From: Solen grandis | Taxonomy: Eukaryota > Mollusca > Bivalvia > Adapedonta > Solenidae | DNA: 64,000 bases | Direction: 5' to 3' | Assembly (NCBI GenBank): GCA_021229015.1 | Contig: CM037787.1 | Span: forward strand, 37,278,998 to 37,342,997 | Part shown: one piece after another, positions 1-9,600 of the stretch | How positions within the stretch are numbered: position 1 is the stretch's first letter | Layout of the letters: every line of letters starts with the position of its first letter | Notes under the pieces: generated by a model | Told to the model about the DNA's origin: nothing | Database searches by the model: none | The model's input: the letters and a program-made list of their open reading frames with translations, nothing else | Position numbers and translations under genes: made by a program

Positions 1-22
1 TTATTTTGTTGTCGTATTTTGT

Positions 23-35
23 GGGGGGGGGGGGG
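23..35. repeat. poly-G tract (G13)
   Basis: Thirteen consecutive G residues, followed shortly by a (TA)n stretch at about 117-132. It could form a G-rich structure or vary in length. The rest of 1-150 holds nothing recognisable. Confidence 0.9.
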
Positions 36-149
36 TGCGTTTTTATCCTTTTCTTGGGGTGTGTGGCAGGCTGGATGTCTCACAGACATTATTTAATATT
101 TAAGAACATTTTGTGTTATATATATATATATATTCAGCATTGCCATTAT

Positions 150-410
150 TGTACTCGTATACCACGCTGTAGACACGTGACATGATACCACACGTGGCGT
201 GATTCCGCATGTGGCACGATACCCCATGTGGCATGATTCCACACCCAGCCCTATTATCACTGGACCAACGGCCCCGGATCTACCCCTCGTGCCGAGCGCT
301 TAACAATAGTGATATACCGGTGCACTTTGGTATGCCGGCCGCGGCCGGGGATTGAACCCATCACCTCCAAGTTTCGGGACGGACGGTCTTAACGCTCAGC
401 CACCGTGATT
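150..410 (-). repeat. tRNA-derived SINE, minus strand
   Basis: On the minus strand the sequence from about 405 downward starts with a tRNA-like head: TGGCTGAGCGTTAAG resembles a Pol III A box and GGTTCAATCCCCGG a B box. The body continues towards lower coordinates and shares the GTG-GATCATGCCACA-like stretch (several imperfect internal repeats at 175-240) with the SINEs at 4.94-5.17 and 5.93-6.23 kb. The reading as a SINE rests on the two box motifs and the recurrence in the window. No family name is assigned. Confidence 0.7.
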
Positions 411-1061
411 AATTAGAAAACACATATACATGTACCTATTTCCATATTATTTTAATATCCACTTAAATGAAACACGAAACATTTATCCTAATCCAGATGT
501 AAACTACATACCTACTTTTAAATGAAACTGCGTGTTTGTATACATGTATTTTATAAACTGCATCTCTCCCTGAGAAATGCCCGAAAGGCACTATGCCTTA
601 AGCACTTAAAACATGTACAGTCAAAGCAAATATGCATGTCGTTATTATTGTGAGGAATTTTATTCAGGAAAAATGTAATAAATCTGATTCGAAATACTAC
701 GTAATGCATAAATGTTGACCTAATGTTACTCCTACCATTTCATCCACTTGAGTTTTCCCCTAAATCCGTTTTGTTCATGACTATTTGAGCCAATGTTTCA
801 GGTTTTCCTCTTTTCACACAACTCCTAAAGACTCAAATATGTACTGTAGATGATAAAACATATGTCTGATATTAAAACGAGTGGTGTGTTTAATAAAGTT
901 TTAACTAACTTATCAATTAGTATTCTGTAAATAGTATCATAATCAGCAGCAGCAAAAGCAGCAGCATAGCATCTATCTATCATCATCTTTTTGTTGAAAT
1001 ACAGCTTTATTTTTATGAATTGTCAAATCAATTGTTTGTTTGTGTGTGTGTTGTGTGTGTG
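411..1061. other. no recognised gene; simple repeats at the end
   Basis: AT-rich sequence without a convincing reading frame or splice-site pattern. A short CAG/CAGCAG cluster lies at about 944-966 and a (TG)n run abuts the assembly gap at 1062. Nothing else is recognised. Confidence 0.6.
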
Positions 1062-1161
1062 NNNNNNNNNNNNNNNNNNNNNNNNNNNNNNNNNNNNNNN
1101 NNNNNNNNNNNNNNNNNNNNNNNNNNNNNNNNNNNNNNNNNNNNNNNNNNNNNNNNNNNNN
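1062..1161. other. assembly gap (100 N)
   Basis: Exactly 100 N residues, a conventional placeholder for a gap of unknown size. The left edge is a TG microsatellite, a likely cause of the break. Translated frames crossing it are meaningless. Confidence 0.99.
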
Positions 1162-2150
1162 AATCATCAGAATTCGAAGCAAATGTCATATAATTTTCAT
1201 TTCCATGGACCATTTAAACATATAGAAATTATCTTGTAATTATAAGAAATAGATTTTCATGTTATGATGTCATGTGACGTTACATGACGTTCATTTTTTA
1301 AAAATCGTTCAGACGTCTAGAGACCTATATACTGATCAAATATTAACCTTCTATCTCATATAGGACCGATTTTATAAGCATTTGAAAATTTTCGACCTTG
1401 GTTCGAATCTTGGATTCTCCATAGAATCAAGGCCTTTTCAAATTTTGAAAAAAGGACACCGGGATGCACAACTAGACCTTAATATACACCTTCGGTGAAA
1501 ATTTGATGCAAATCGGCTCATAAACAATGGCTGTAGACAGCGTACAAACTTTTGTAGCATATGTCAAGTGTGACGTCATATGACGTCATAGGCATATGAA
1601 AACTATAGAATTCAAATAAACTTCGTTTGAAACAAAAGTCATATTATTTTCATTCCCATGGACCTTTTGAACATATAGATATTATCTTGTAAATATAAGA
1701 AATAGATTTTCATGTAATGACGTCAAGTGACGTTCATTTTCACAAAATCGTTCAGGCATCCAGAGACCTACAAACTGACAAAATATCAACGTTCTATCTC
1801 AAATACGACCGATTTTATAAGTATTTGAAAATTTGCGACCTTGGTTCGAATCTTGGATTCGCTATTGAACCTTGGTCTTTTCGAATTTTGAAAAACGGAC
1901 ACCAGGATACACAACAAGATTAATATACACATTCTGTGAAATTTTGATGAAAATCGGTTCATAACCAATGGCTGTAGACCGCGAACAAACTTTTGTAGTA
2001 GTTTTCAGCTATGACGTCATATGACGTCACTTATAGTTGAAACAATGCAGATCGAAAGGGACTCTATTTAGCTGATCACTGAAACAATTTGAAGACTCTA
2101 TCTCAATTGTAACTTTGTTTAATGACAACCCCAAAAGGAGGAAAAAAAGA
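1162..2150 (-). repeat. two CRE-repeat 'type A' units, minus strand
   Basis: Two tandem units (about 1180-1600 and 1620-2040) of the ~460-bp family that fills 28-42 kb, here inverted. Shared landmarks read on the minus strand are a GTTTGTACGCGGTCTACAGCC-like segment, CCGATTTTCATCAAATTTTCAC, a GTTGTGCATCCCGGTGTCC-like segment, AAGATTCGAACCAAGG and AGATAGAA. The exact palindrome TGACGTCATATGACGTCA lies at 1571-1588 and again near 2011. Short frames in this stretch are by-products of the repeat. At the upper end the units join a hairpin/CTAG terminus at 2170-2195. Confidence 0.8.
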
Positions 2151-2166
2151 ATAATAAGAAGAAGAA

Positions 2167-2215
2167 TAACTAGATTTCATTCGTTGATACGAATAATAGG
2201 ACTTTCTGCAACATT
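2167..2215 (-). mobile_element. Helitron-like 3' terminus (hairpin + CTAG), minus strand
   Basis: On the minus strand: GCAGAAAGTCCTAT, then a hairpin close to CATTCGTATCAACGAATG with one arm base changed, then AAAT and CTAG (2170-2173) followed by T and a TTATTCTTCTT run. The same cassette occurs on the plus strand at 14,704-14,743 and 42,876-42,915. A hairpin just inside a CTAG end next to a T is the known 3' end form of Helitron-type rolling-circle elements. No Rep/helicase coding sequence is visible, so the element is non-autonomous. Confidence 0.65.
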
Positions 2216-2870
2216 TTGAAATGTAAAGATTAATACCGTTAGAAAGAATATATATTATATTTCCTACCTTGTACTCTTTTTTTTTTTCGTATGGACTTTG
2301 CGAAGTAAGCCATATGTCGAAAATAAATAAATCTTTATTTTGATATCGTTTTCTTATAACTTGACCAATTTTAATTGTTGTTGTTGTTGTTGTATTGGGG
2401 TTTACCGTCGCTGTGATAGTATTTCAATCATATAGAGACGTCCAGCTAATTACAGGTTGAGGAAGACCCGAGTACACAGAGATACGCGGATATAACCACC
2501 GACCTACCGCAAGCCAGATGGAAGGCTTTCTCACATGAAAAATCCGAAGTCCCTACCGGAATTCGAACCCACAGCGGTGAGGGGCTGAGAGATTCTAAGT
2601 TTAGTATTCTATGTACCAAAATAAATGTCCTGAAAATCCCTACAATTCAATTGTAGCATATTTGGGTCTAGTTTTATAGGTTTTCAAAATATAAGCAATT
2701 AAACTTAAACCTATTAATTCTGCATATCAATTTTTTTATTTTTTTTTAATTTCGTGTATAGTCGCGGGAATAAAACCGTAAATGCTACCATGCAATAGAT
2801 TCGTCGACGCGTGTAGCCTCGGGAGTTAAATTTCAATAATGCTTGTACATACGATGGAGACGACTGTATT
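2216..2870 (-). mobile_element. mosaic element segment (inverted copy of 14.29-14.70 kb), interrupted by a SINE
   Basis: 2216-2366 and 2597-2870 match the reverse complement of about 14,310-14,700 almost base for base. Landmarks are AATACCGTTAGAAAGAATA, ACCAAAATAAATG and GTCGACGCGTGTAGCCTC. The copy at 14 kb lacks the SINE at 2370-2597 and lacks the block starting at 2871, so it serves as an empty-site reference for both insertions. Confidence 0.7.
2367..2605 (-). repeat. tRNA-derived SINE with (TTG)n tail and degenerate target-site duplication
   Basis: Minus-strand head with B-box-like GGGTTCGAATTCC near 2570 and a tail read on the plus strand as repeated TTG at 2376-2392. The related uninterrupted locus near 14,555-14,570 reads ...ACTTGACCAAGTTTAGTATTC..., so the insertion is exact. 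AATTTTAAT (2367-2375) and AAGTTTAGT (2597-2605) are the probable diverged target-site duplication. Tail, B box and empty site all agree. Confidence 0.75.
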
Positions 2871-2890
2871 CGTTATAGTTAGTGTTTATT

Positions 2891-2965
2891 AAGAGAGAAT
2901 TTAACAGTTAAGAAGCCAGAACGAGCGTAGCGAGTGACGGCTTCTTAACTGTTAAATTCTCTCTT
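2891..2965. repeat. perfect 27-bp inverted repeat (hairpin)
   Basis: Arms 2891-2917 and 2939-2965 are exact reverse complements (left arm begins AAGAGAGAATTTAACAG), enclosing a 21-base loop with its own CGAGCGTAGCG. A perfect 27-bp arm in otherwise degraded sequence suggests recent origin or a functional foldback terminus. Confidence 0.9.
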
Positions 2966-4368
2966 TATTTTATTTATTATATTTTGTCCAATGAAATAAT
3001 TCCATTTTCTCAAAATTTTGTCTCCATTTAATTCATTTAATCGGCATCAACTTGTCACTAAACACTATTCCGCTAAATCAACTGATCATTTTAAAACCAG
3101 CTTCAAGAACCTTCACTGCGCATGTGCGTCAAGATGTGTCGAGAAGCGGAGCTTTATGTGTTCACCAAAATAGACTAAGACCACAATTACCTGCCCTTGG
3201 TTACCGGATGTGCCTACACAGAAAAAAGGGACCCTATTTAATGCTGAATTAAGGTAAGATTTTGACTGAAAGACATGCAATAAAGGATTGAATTCTATAG
3301 AACAGTTAAAATAGTCATAAAATGCCCAATTCAGAGGCCTTATTGCACAACAATCTTAATAGTTTAGCATTACCGAGGGGGGAATTTTTGAGAAAATTGA
3401 CGTGAAATGGCCGACCGGTGCACTAAATTCATACGCATGTTATTTGGCCTTAAATAGGTCAAAAAGTAGTCGGGTGACTCCATGTTTAAAATGTACAGAA
3501 TTATTTCTCTTGAATAGATCTATCTAATGAGGGTAAGTTTGGATGCCAATGTCCCTTACAGAAATTGTAATTTGTATATATGCTTATATAGAACATATAG
3601 TAAATTTAAATTGTGGTCTTAGTCCACGCATGTGTAACGTGTTACAGGGATTTTTGATGTGAACGCATGAACATCGACAAAAAAATAATACACAGCAACC
3701 ATAGAGAACAAACACTTACTCACCAGGATTCTGATTAATCCAAAATAACAAAAGAACTCTACCCTTCCGCTTAGTTTAGTTTAATCATGTATTATTGCCT
3801 AAGTAATGATGATACAACATTGAAGATTTTAAAAAATAAGTAAGAGGGTTTGACCACAATTCTAACAACATTAGTATCGGTCATCGCTTTAAAGACACTT
3901 GTATGATTTAAAAGTCTACACATGTTAACACAAAGGGCAAAATATAACTAATTATAAAAAAGCAATTAATAAATCCGTTAAATAAATTCAAATTGAAAAA
4001 TAAAAAAAGAAAAAAAAAAAAAACACTAATAAAAATTTTAAATGAAAAAAAAAAAAAAATCCAAAACACAACATATATAGGTGCAAATATATGAACCTTT
4101 CTAAACAGTATCTTTTATTCAAATTTCAATCACCGCTTTTTTTGCCGAGGAGATCAAAGTCGGCTTCCGGTTCAATGCTCATTTGGAGCGAAGATATACA
4201 CAGCTATACACAGCTAGAGCGACGCATTGACCTTTGACATAACATGTTACATGTCACGTGATGTAATTCACGCTGGGAACAGGTTGATAGGGCGGAGTCT
4301 AAAAAATCAATACCATATTTGAAATGTGCGACTGCGTTAAATTTCAAAACATAATTTCAAACACTAAG

Positions 4369-4476
4369 TAGGTTAGTGTTATTTAGTAAGCATTAAGTCC
4401 ATTAAATCTGTCGCGCGACTTTGCCGCGCCTGACCGATTTAATTTCATTAATGCTTACTAAAAAAACACTAACCTA
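4369..4476. repeat. 108-bp foldback element
   Basis: The left arm starting TAGGTTAGTGTT (4369) pairs with a right arm ending AACACTAACCTA (4476), with small indels. Inner arms ATTAAATC and GATTTAAT continue the pairing towards a GC-rich apex. The outer motif TTAGTGTT is shared with the start of the hairpin at 2882, so both probably belong to one foldback/MITE family. Confidence 0.7.
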
Positions 4477-4934
4477 TACTTAATTAACACTGACTAACTT
4501 AGAGTTTGCCCCGCCCTATTACTGCGTAATGCTGCTATATTAGGAGATGGCATCATATAAGTGTTACGTCAGCGTGTTGTTAAAGTATTCACACACGTGC
4601 ACGTGCCTTCCAAATATGGATGTAACATACATTTCGCGCATATTTTGACCGTCGGCTCATTTCTTTTTCATATTTCAATCAATTTATGTGATGGCTGTTT
4701 TTTTTTAATTATTTATCTTGTTTTAATTAGTTAAGACATCAGAAAAATCAACTGATTGACATTAAGGAAAGAACGAAATATGTAAATAATAATCGTTTAA
4801 AAAAGTCGGTGTCAGCGGAAGATATCAAGGCTAGGAATACCCCGGAAATACCAAATCAAACGAGTTAATACATGATCTTTAAGTTGTTTAAAAACGTTAT
4901 ATCAATTATTTCAATTCTTGTATTTACCAAATTC

Positions 4935-5165
4935 GTAAACATAGGTACTGGTATAGCTCCCATGGTTCGCGCTCAGCTTATTAAGGGTAGTTCCAGGACT
5001 GATGGCCCGGTGTCCGGATAATGTGACTGGGTGTGGTATCATGCCAACTGTCTACGACGTGATACTGTGCAGTGTGAAAACACTACATTTGTCTCAAGTA
5101 GACATTGTCTCCAAAAGACTTAAATACTGTCGGTGGGACGTTAAACCTAATAAACTGTACTTGTA
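4935..5165 (+). repeat. SINE, plus strand, head degraded
   Basis: Contains GTGACTGGGTGTGGTATCAT, then GTGATACTG and a final GGGACGTTAAACC. The same order is found on the minus strand of 5.93-6.06 kb, so it is the same family in the opposite direction. The tRNA-like head is not clear here. Confidence 0.6.
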
Positions 5166-5561
5166 TTTTAGTATTTAATTTAGCATCTTTTTCTTTCCTT
5201 AGGAGTCCCTTTGCAAAAAATATTTCCGAAACTCCTCATTCTTATGTAAATGTTTATCTATAAACATGATTATTTAAGCAACTTTACTAAATGTTTACAA
5301 AAGACGTCAACATGCGCCAGTGTGCACACCTCGTGTGTAGGGATCGGTGTAGTAAACACTGCTATATATGATATCACGTGAATAGGGCGGAGAATAATTT
5401 GAAATATTGACATGCGCATTTCGCCGTAAACACTTAACAGTTAAATCACAATTAAAAGGACAAGTCTCGCAAAATCTCGAACTCTTAACAAATTAAATCG
5501 ACCAGGAATTTGAAATTTTTGGCTCACTGATTAGATAGAAAAAGCGGGCAAACTCTAAACA

Positions 5562-5925
5562 AAGTTACTCCATTTAGCCCTTTTAGCTAACGGACAAATT
5601 AGCTTGCAGCGTCTTGAACGGATGACATGTGTTGATCATTTTGTTTCAAACATCTACACTTATACACGCCCGTTGTAACTCAAGCTGGCAATTAAATTAC
5701 ATTGTACTATAACATATATTTTCTCATAGCTTATCATTTATCATAAATTTGGATTGATGCAACAATGAAGTCGGGAAATTGCAATGTTACAACAACGGTC
5801 TAAATGACATGTGTCAAAACGCTCAAAGGATTATGGGTAACGCAATGCTGCAACTGATATGTATAAGTAACGTAAATAAAATGATTTGACACAACATTAA
5901 ATCATTGTCAACACTTGTTAAGTTT
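5562..5925. other. end of mosaic element, then unrecognised sequence
   Basis: 5562-5632 matches the reverse complement of 14,222-14,300 (landmark TTAGCTTGCAGCGTCTTGAA). 5633-5925 has no recognised content beyond AT-rich sequence. Confidence 0.5.
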
Positions 5926-6228
5926 GTTTATTTGTTTGTTGGGTTTAACGTCCCTCCGACAGTAATTCAGTCAGTCACGATGTCTACTTCATGCGGGTAT
6001 AGGGCTGCCACACTGCAGTATCACGCCTTAGACATGTGGCATGATACCACACCCAGTCACATCATCCTGATACCGAGCTAACCAGTCCTGCAAATACCCT
6101 TATATGTTGAGTGCCAAGCAAGGGAGCTACAACAATACCATTTTTAACGACTTTGGTACGTCGTGGTCGGGGATCGAACCCACGACCTTCCGCTCCCGAG
6201 GCAGACGCTCGAGGTATCGAGGTATAAA
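5926..6228 (-). repeat. tRNA-derived SINE, minus strand, well preserved
   Basis: Read on the minus strand from about 6225: a tRNA-like head with GTCTGCCTCGGGAGCGGAAG and the B box GGGTTCGATCCCCGACC, then a body with GTGACTGGGTGTGGTATCAT and GGGACGTTAAACCC, ending in a (TTTG)-type tail seen on the plus strand at 5926-5942. This is the best preserved SINE in the window and the reference for those at 0.15 and 4.94 kb. Confidence 0.8.
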
Positions 6229-7055
6229 CTGTTAAACACACTGGGGGTGACCAATTTTCATTTTTCCGCCATAATTCAACCAATTCAACCCCTTTCTTCA
6301 AAAACTAAATGTCATCTGAAAGGTCTTTCTAAGCACTACAAATTATAAACATAGTGTCTCGATAGAATATTTACCGTTTTTGAGATATTTAAGGCCGAAG
6401 AAAAAACGATAATTGATATATGACCTTGACCTTTGGGATTTTCCGGAAACGGAAGTGACATGGCTCCATAGAATCTAATACTGCATCTTCAGACAAAATT
6501 TCAAGCAAATCATACAAAAAATAAAGCCTACAGGGCTTAAAAACCGTTAAGTTTTAATGCGAAAATTTTATTAGCATTATGACGTTATGTGACATCATAT
6601 GGCGTTCATCTTTTGAGAATATAAAGAAGACCTAGAGACTAATATTCGGTCCAAAAATCAGCTTTCTAGCTCTTCTGGAAGCGATTTTATACGCATTTGA
6701 AATTTGACGTCATTAGTTCGAATCTTGGATTCGCCATTAAACATTTTACTTTTCGAATTTGGAATAACGGACACAGGGATGCACAACAAGAGCCTAACAT
6801 ACACATTCTGTGAAATTTTGATGGAAATCGGTCCAGAAATAATGGCTGTAGACCGCGTACAAACTTTTTCACCTGACGTCGAATCTGACGTTATATGACG
6901 TCATATGAATATGACATTCATTGCATCCGAAAGCTCATGGTTAGAAATATATGCCATTAAAAATTTCCATTGTTTTGAGTCAATGGCAACACCTCAAATC
7001 TAACACAAATATAAGAGGAAGAAAAAAAGAATAATAATAATAAGAAGAAGAAGAA
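6229..7055 (-). mobile_element. 'A2' element core, minus strand (inverted copy of 14.74-15.55 kb)
   Basis: The reverse complement matches 14,744-15,545 throughout. Landmarks are the segment with TTCCGTTTCCGGAAAATCCC, GGTCAAGGTCATATATCAAT and GATCGGGGTTGAATCGGTTG. It carries the CRE-type sites TGACGTTATATGACGTCA and the shared AAGATTCGAACxA block near 6720. The two copies are about 8 kb apart in opposite orientation, so they could pair or recombine. No coding function. Confidence 0.8.
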
Positions 7056-7443
7056 CTAGAATCTCTATCGCGATATCGTCGGTTTTCGCAAAAGCAATTC
7101 CATTCAGTTCACGAGTAGCATGATTCGAAAAACATTTCTTCGTTCAATGGCTTGTTTATACTGTTAACAGCGATCTTTCAAATATTTTTGTCGCCATGTT
7201 TAAGTAGACTTTTTACCCAAAAGAATATTTTTGAGTATTACCTTTCAGTTATGTAGTCGCGATATCATCGGTTTTCATGAAAGCAATCCATTCAGTTCAC
7301 GAGTCGCATGATTCGAAAAACATCTCTTCGTTCAATAGCTTGTTGAATACTGTTAACATTGATCTCTTAAACATTTTTGTCGCATTGTATAATCAGACTT
7401 TTTACCAAGAAGAATACTTTTGAGTATTACCTGCCTGTTATGT
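7056..7443 (-). mobile_element. 'D' element 3' end with duplicated ~185-bp subterminal unit
   Basis: On the minus strand the element ends ...GCGATAGAGATTCTAG with CTAG at 7056-7059 and then T plus a TTCTTCTTC run. Just inside, 7069-7258 and 7259-7443 are two tandem copies of a ~185-bp unit (landmarks CGCGATATC, GGTTTTC, CACGAGT, GATTCGAAAAACAT). The same subterminal sequence lies inverted before the CTAG at 44,173, so it is a feature of the family end. Confidence 0.65.
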
Positions 7444-9600
7444 AGTCGTAAATTTGAAGAAAAAAATTACGGACTTCGGGTACTGCAATGTTATATGTGT
7501 GTGTTGCTTTATGATGGTGACAAACAACAATTGTATTCGATAAACAACAATTGCAAACGACAAACAACAGTATAAAATGACACCGACAATGCAATATGCC
7601 ACTCAACACTATTACGAACAAATGTTGCATTGAATTACTATCATTTTCATGAAATATCGCATTAATTTTTAGTGTTGTTTCAAGTTGATGTCACCAAGGG
7701 ACCAGAATGCAAAAAAAAAATCAGACTTCAATTATTTAAGTTATAAATAGTGATTTCAAGCCAAGCGCCCCCTAGGGGTAAAATGAGAAACAAAAATTGA
7801 GTAAATATTTTCTATTAGGTACCTAACAATGCAGCAAATGGTTCAATCAAGTATACAAGTCGCACTAGTCGAATATTCTATTTCTTATATATCACAATTT
7901 GAAGTATAAAAACTGATTTACAATTATTCCAAAAAAGAATCAAAATATGGATTGCCGTAAAATGACCAAATCAAGTCCGATCTTCAAAAACTAAACATCA
8001 CTGGAAAGGGCTCTTCAAGAACTATAACTTTTGTTCATATACTCTCAATGCAATATTTTTAGTTTTTGGGCTATTTGGGGCCGAATAAAAACACAATTAT
8101 CGCATTATGACCTTGGCATTTGCAAATATTTTTACTTTTTAATAATGTGGCAATTTCAGACATAACAATACATAACCTGTGAAATTTTCATGGAATGAAC
8201 AAATAATAAAATCAGGAGCGACAAAAAACATATTTTTGAAATTTTATTTTTTCCTAAATTTTAGTGAAGTTTGACCGTTTCTAGTGGACAAACCATGCAT
8301 TTCTTTAATTCGACACCCCATATATTTTGTGCGTATATGTCTTGCAAATCATTTGTAACAAATAGAATTCTTCTATCTGATATTTAACAAAAATGGATGG
8401 GTATTTCGAAGACCTACCCTCATTTCCACAGTTTTTTGCGAGGTTCGAACTTTCAACCTTCCGTTATTAATTGAAACATTTTCAGACATTAACACCTTGA
8501 AACTATCATATTTTATTAAGCTATCAAGAAGGAACAGAATGCAAAAAAAACTGTATTCGAATCGGACTTCAGCTTTTTAAGTTATAAGCAAAAAAGTGAT
8601 TTCAAGCAAAGCGCCCCCTAACGGCAAAATGAGAAACAAAATTGATTAAAATTTCACCATTAGGTACCTAGCAATGCAGCAAATAGTTCAATAAAGTATA
8701 CAAGTCGCACTAGTCGAATATTCTATTTCTTATATTTCACAATTTGAAGCATAAATACTTATTTTCAGTTACTCCAAAAAAGGATCAAACTTTGGACTGC
8801 CGTAATATGACCAAATCAAGTCCGATCTTCAAAAACTAAACATCAATGGAAAGATCTCTTCAAGAACTAAAACTATTTTCATATACTCTCAATGAAATAT
8901 TTTTTTTAATTTTGGAGCTATTATGGGCCTAATAAAAACACAATAATCGTAATATAACCTTGACCTTTTCATTTATTTTTTAACTTTTTAATTGTAAGGC
9001 CCTTTCGGACATAACAATACATAACTTGTGAAAATTTCATGAAGAATTAACAAAAAATAAAGTCAGGAGCGACAGAAAACATGTTTTTTAAAATTTCAAT
9101 TTTCCCTAAATTTTAGTGAAGTTTGACCGTTTCTAAAGGACAAACCATGCATTTCTTAAATTCGCCATCCCATATATTTTGTGCGTATATGTCTTGCAAA
9201 TCATTTGCAGCAAACAGAATTCTTCTATCTGATCTCTACCAAAAATGGATAGGTTTTTCGTACACCTACTCTCATTTGAAGTTTTTTGCGAGATCGAACA
9301 TTCAACCTTCTGTAGCTCAAATACTTTCAGCGACACATACCCTCGAAACCTATCATATTTTATAAGGCTATCAACAAGGAACATATTGCAAAAAACCTCA
9401 TTTGAATCGGACTTGAGTTATTAGCCATTAATGAATTTCATACAAAACGCACCCTAGCGGGAAAAGTTAGACATAAATGAAAATTTTCTCAACGTTAGGA
9501 TCATCTTCAAATACGTGGAAAAAACTGATCAAAATTTCATAAATGTGGCTTTTCTGATCACGGAGATTTGCCATTAATAAAAAAGGATTAGAAAAAAAAA
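7444..9600 (-). mobile_element. 'D' element 1 (minus strand), two ~840-bp core units
   Basis: Non-coding repeat with two core units (about 7680-8520 and 8525-9400). Landmarks are AAGCGCCCCCTA, GTCCGATCTTCAAAAACTAA, GACCTTGAC and GGACAAACCATGCATTTC. The upper end (about 9600) is immediately followed by the CTAG end of the next element. The same core is inverted at 44.2-45.0 kb. Short frames here are repeat by-products. Confidence 0.7.

Larger units (their letters stand above)
2871..5561. mobile_element. 2.7 kb insertion block with foldback hairpins
   Basis: Relative to the copy at 14.2-14.7 kb, homology stops at ...CGACTGTATT (about 2870) and resumes at AAAGTTACTCCATTT (about 5562). The block begins GTTAGTGTTTATTAAG plus a perfect hairpin and ends GGGCAAACTCTAAAC. 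A related GGGCAAACTCTAA sequence, inverted, follows the internal foldback near 4500. Internal landmarks are a 16-base inverted pair (3173-3188 and 3609-3624), poly-A tracts at 4005-4060, a foldback at 4369-4476 and a SINE at 4935-5165. No transposase is recognised. It may be several nested foldback elements. Confidence 0.55.

Noticed and set aside
9123..9384. Overlapping frames of ~80 codons on both strands
   Set aside because: They lie in the D repeat, and the same sequence recurs at 8.3, 11.2 and 20.9 kb with frame-breaking changes.
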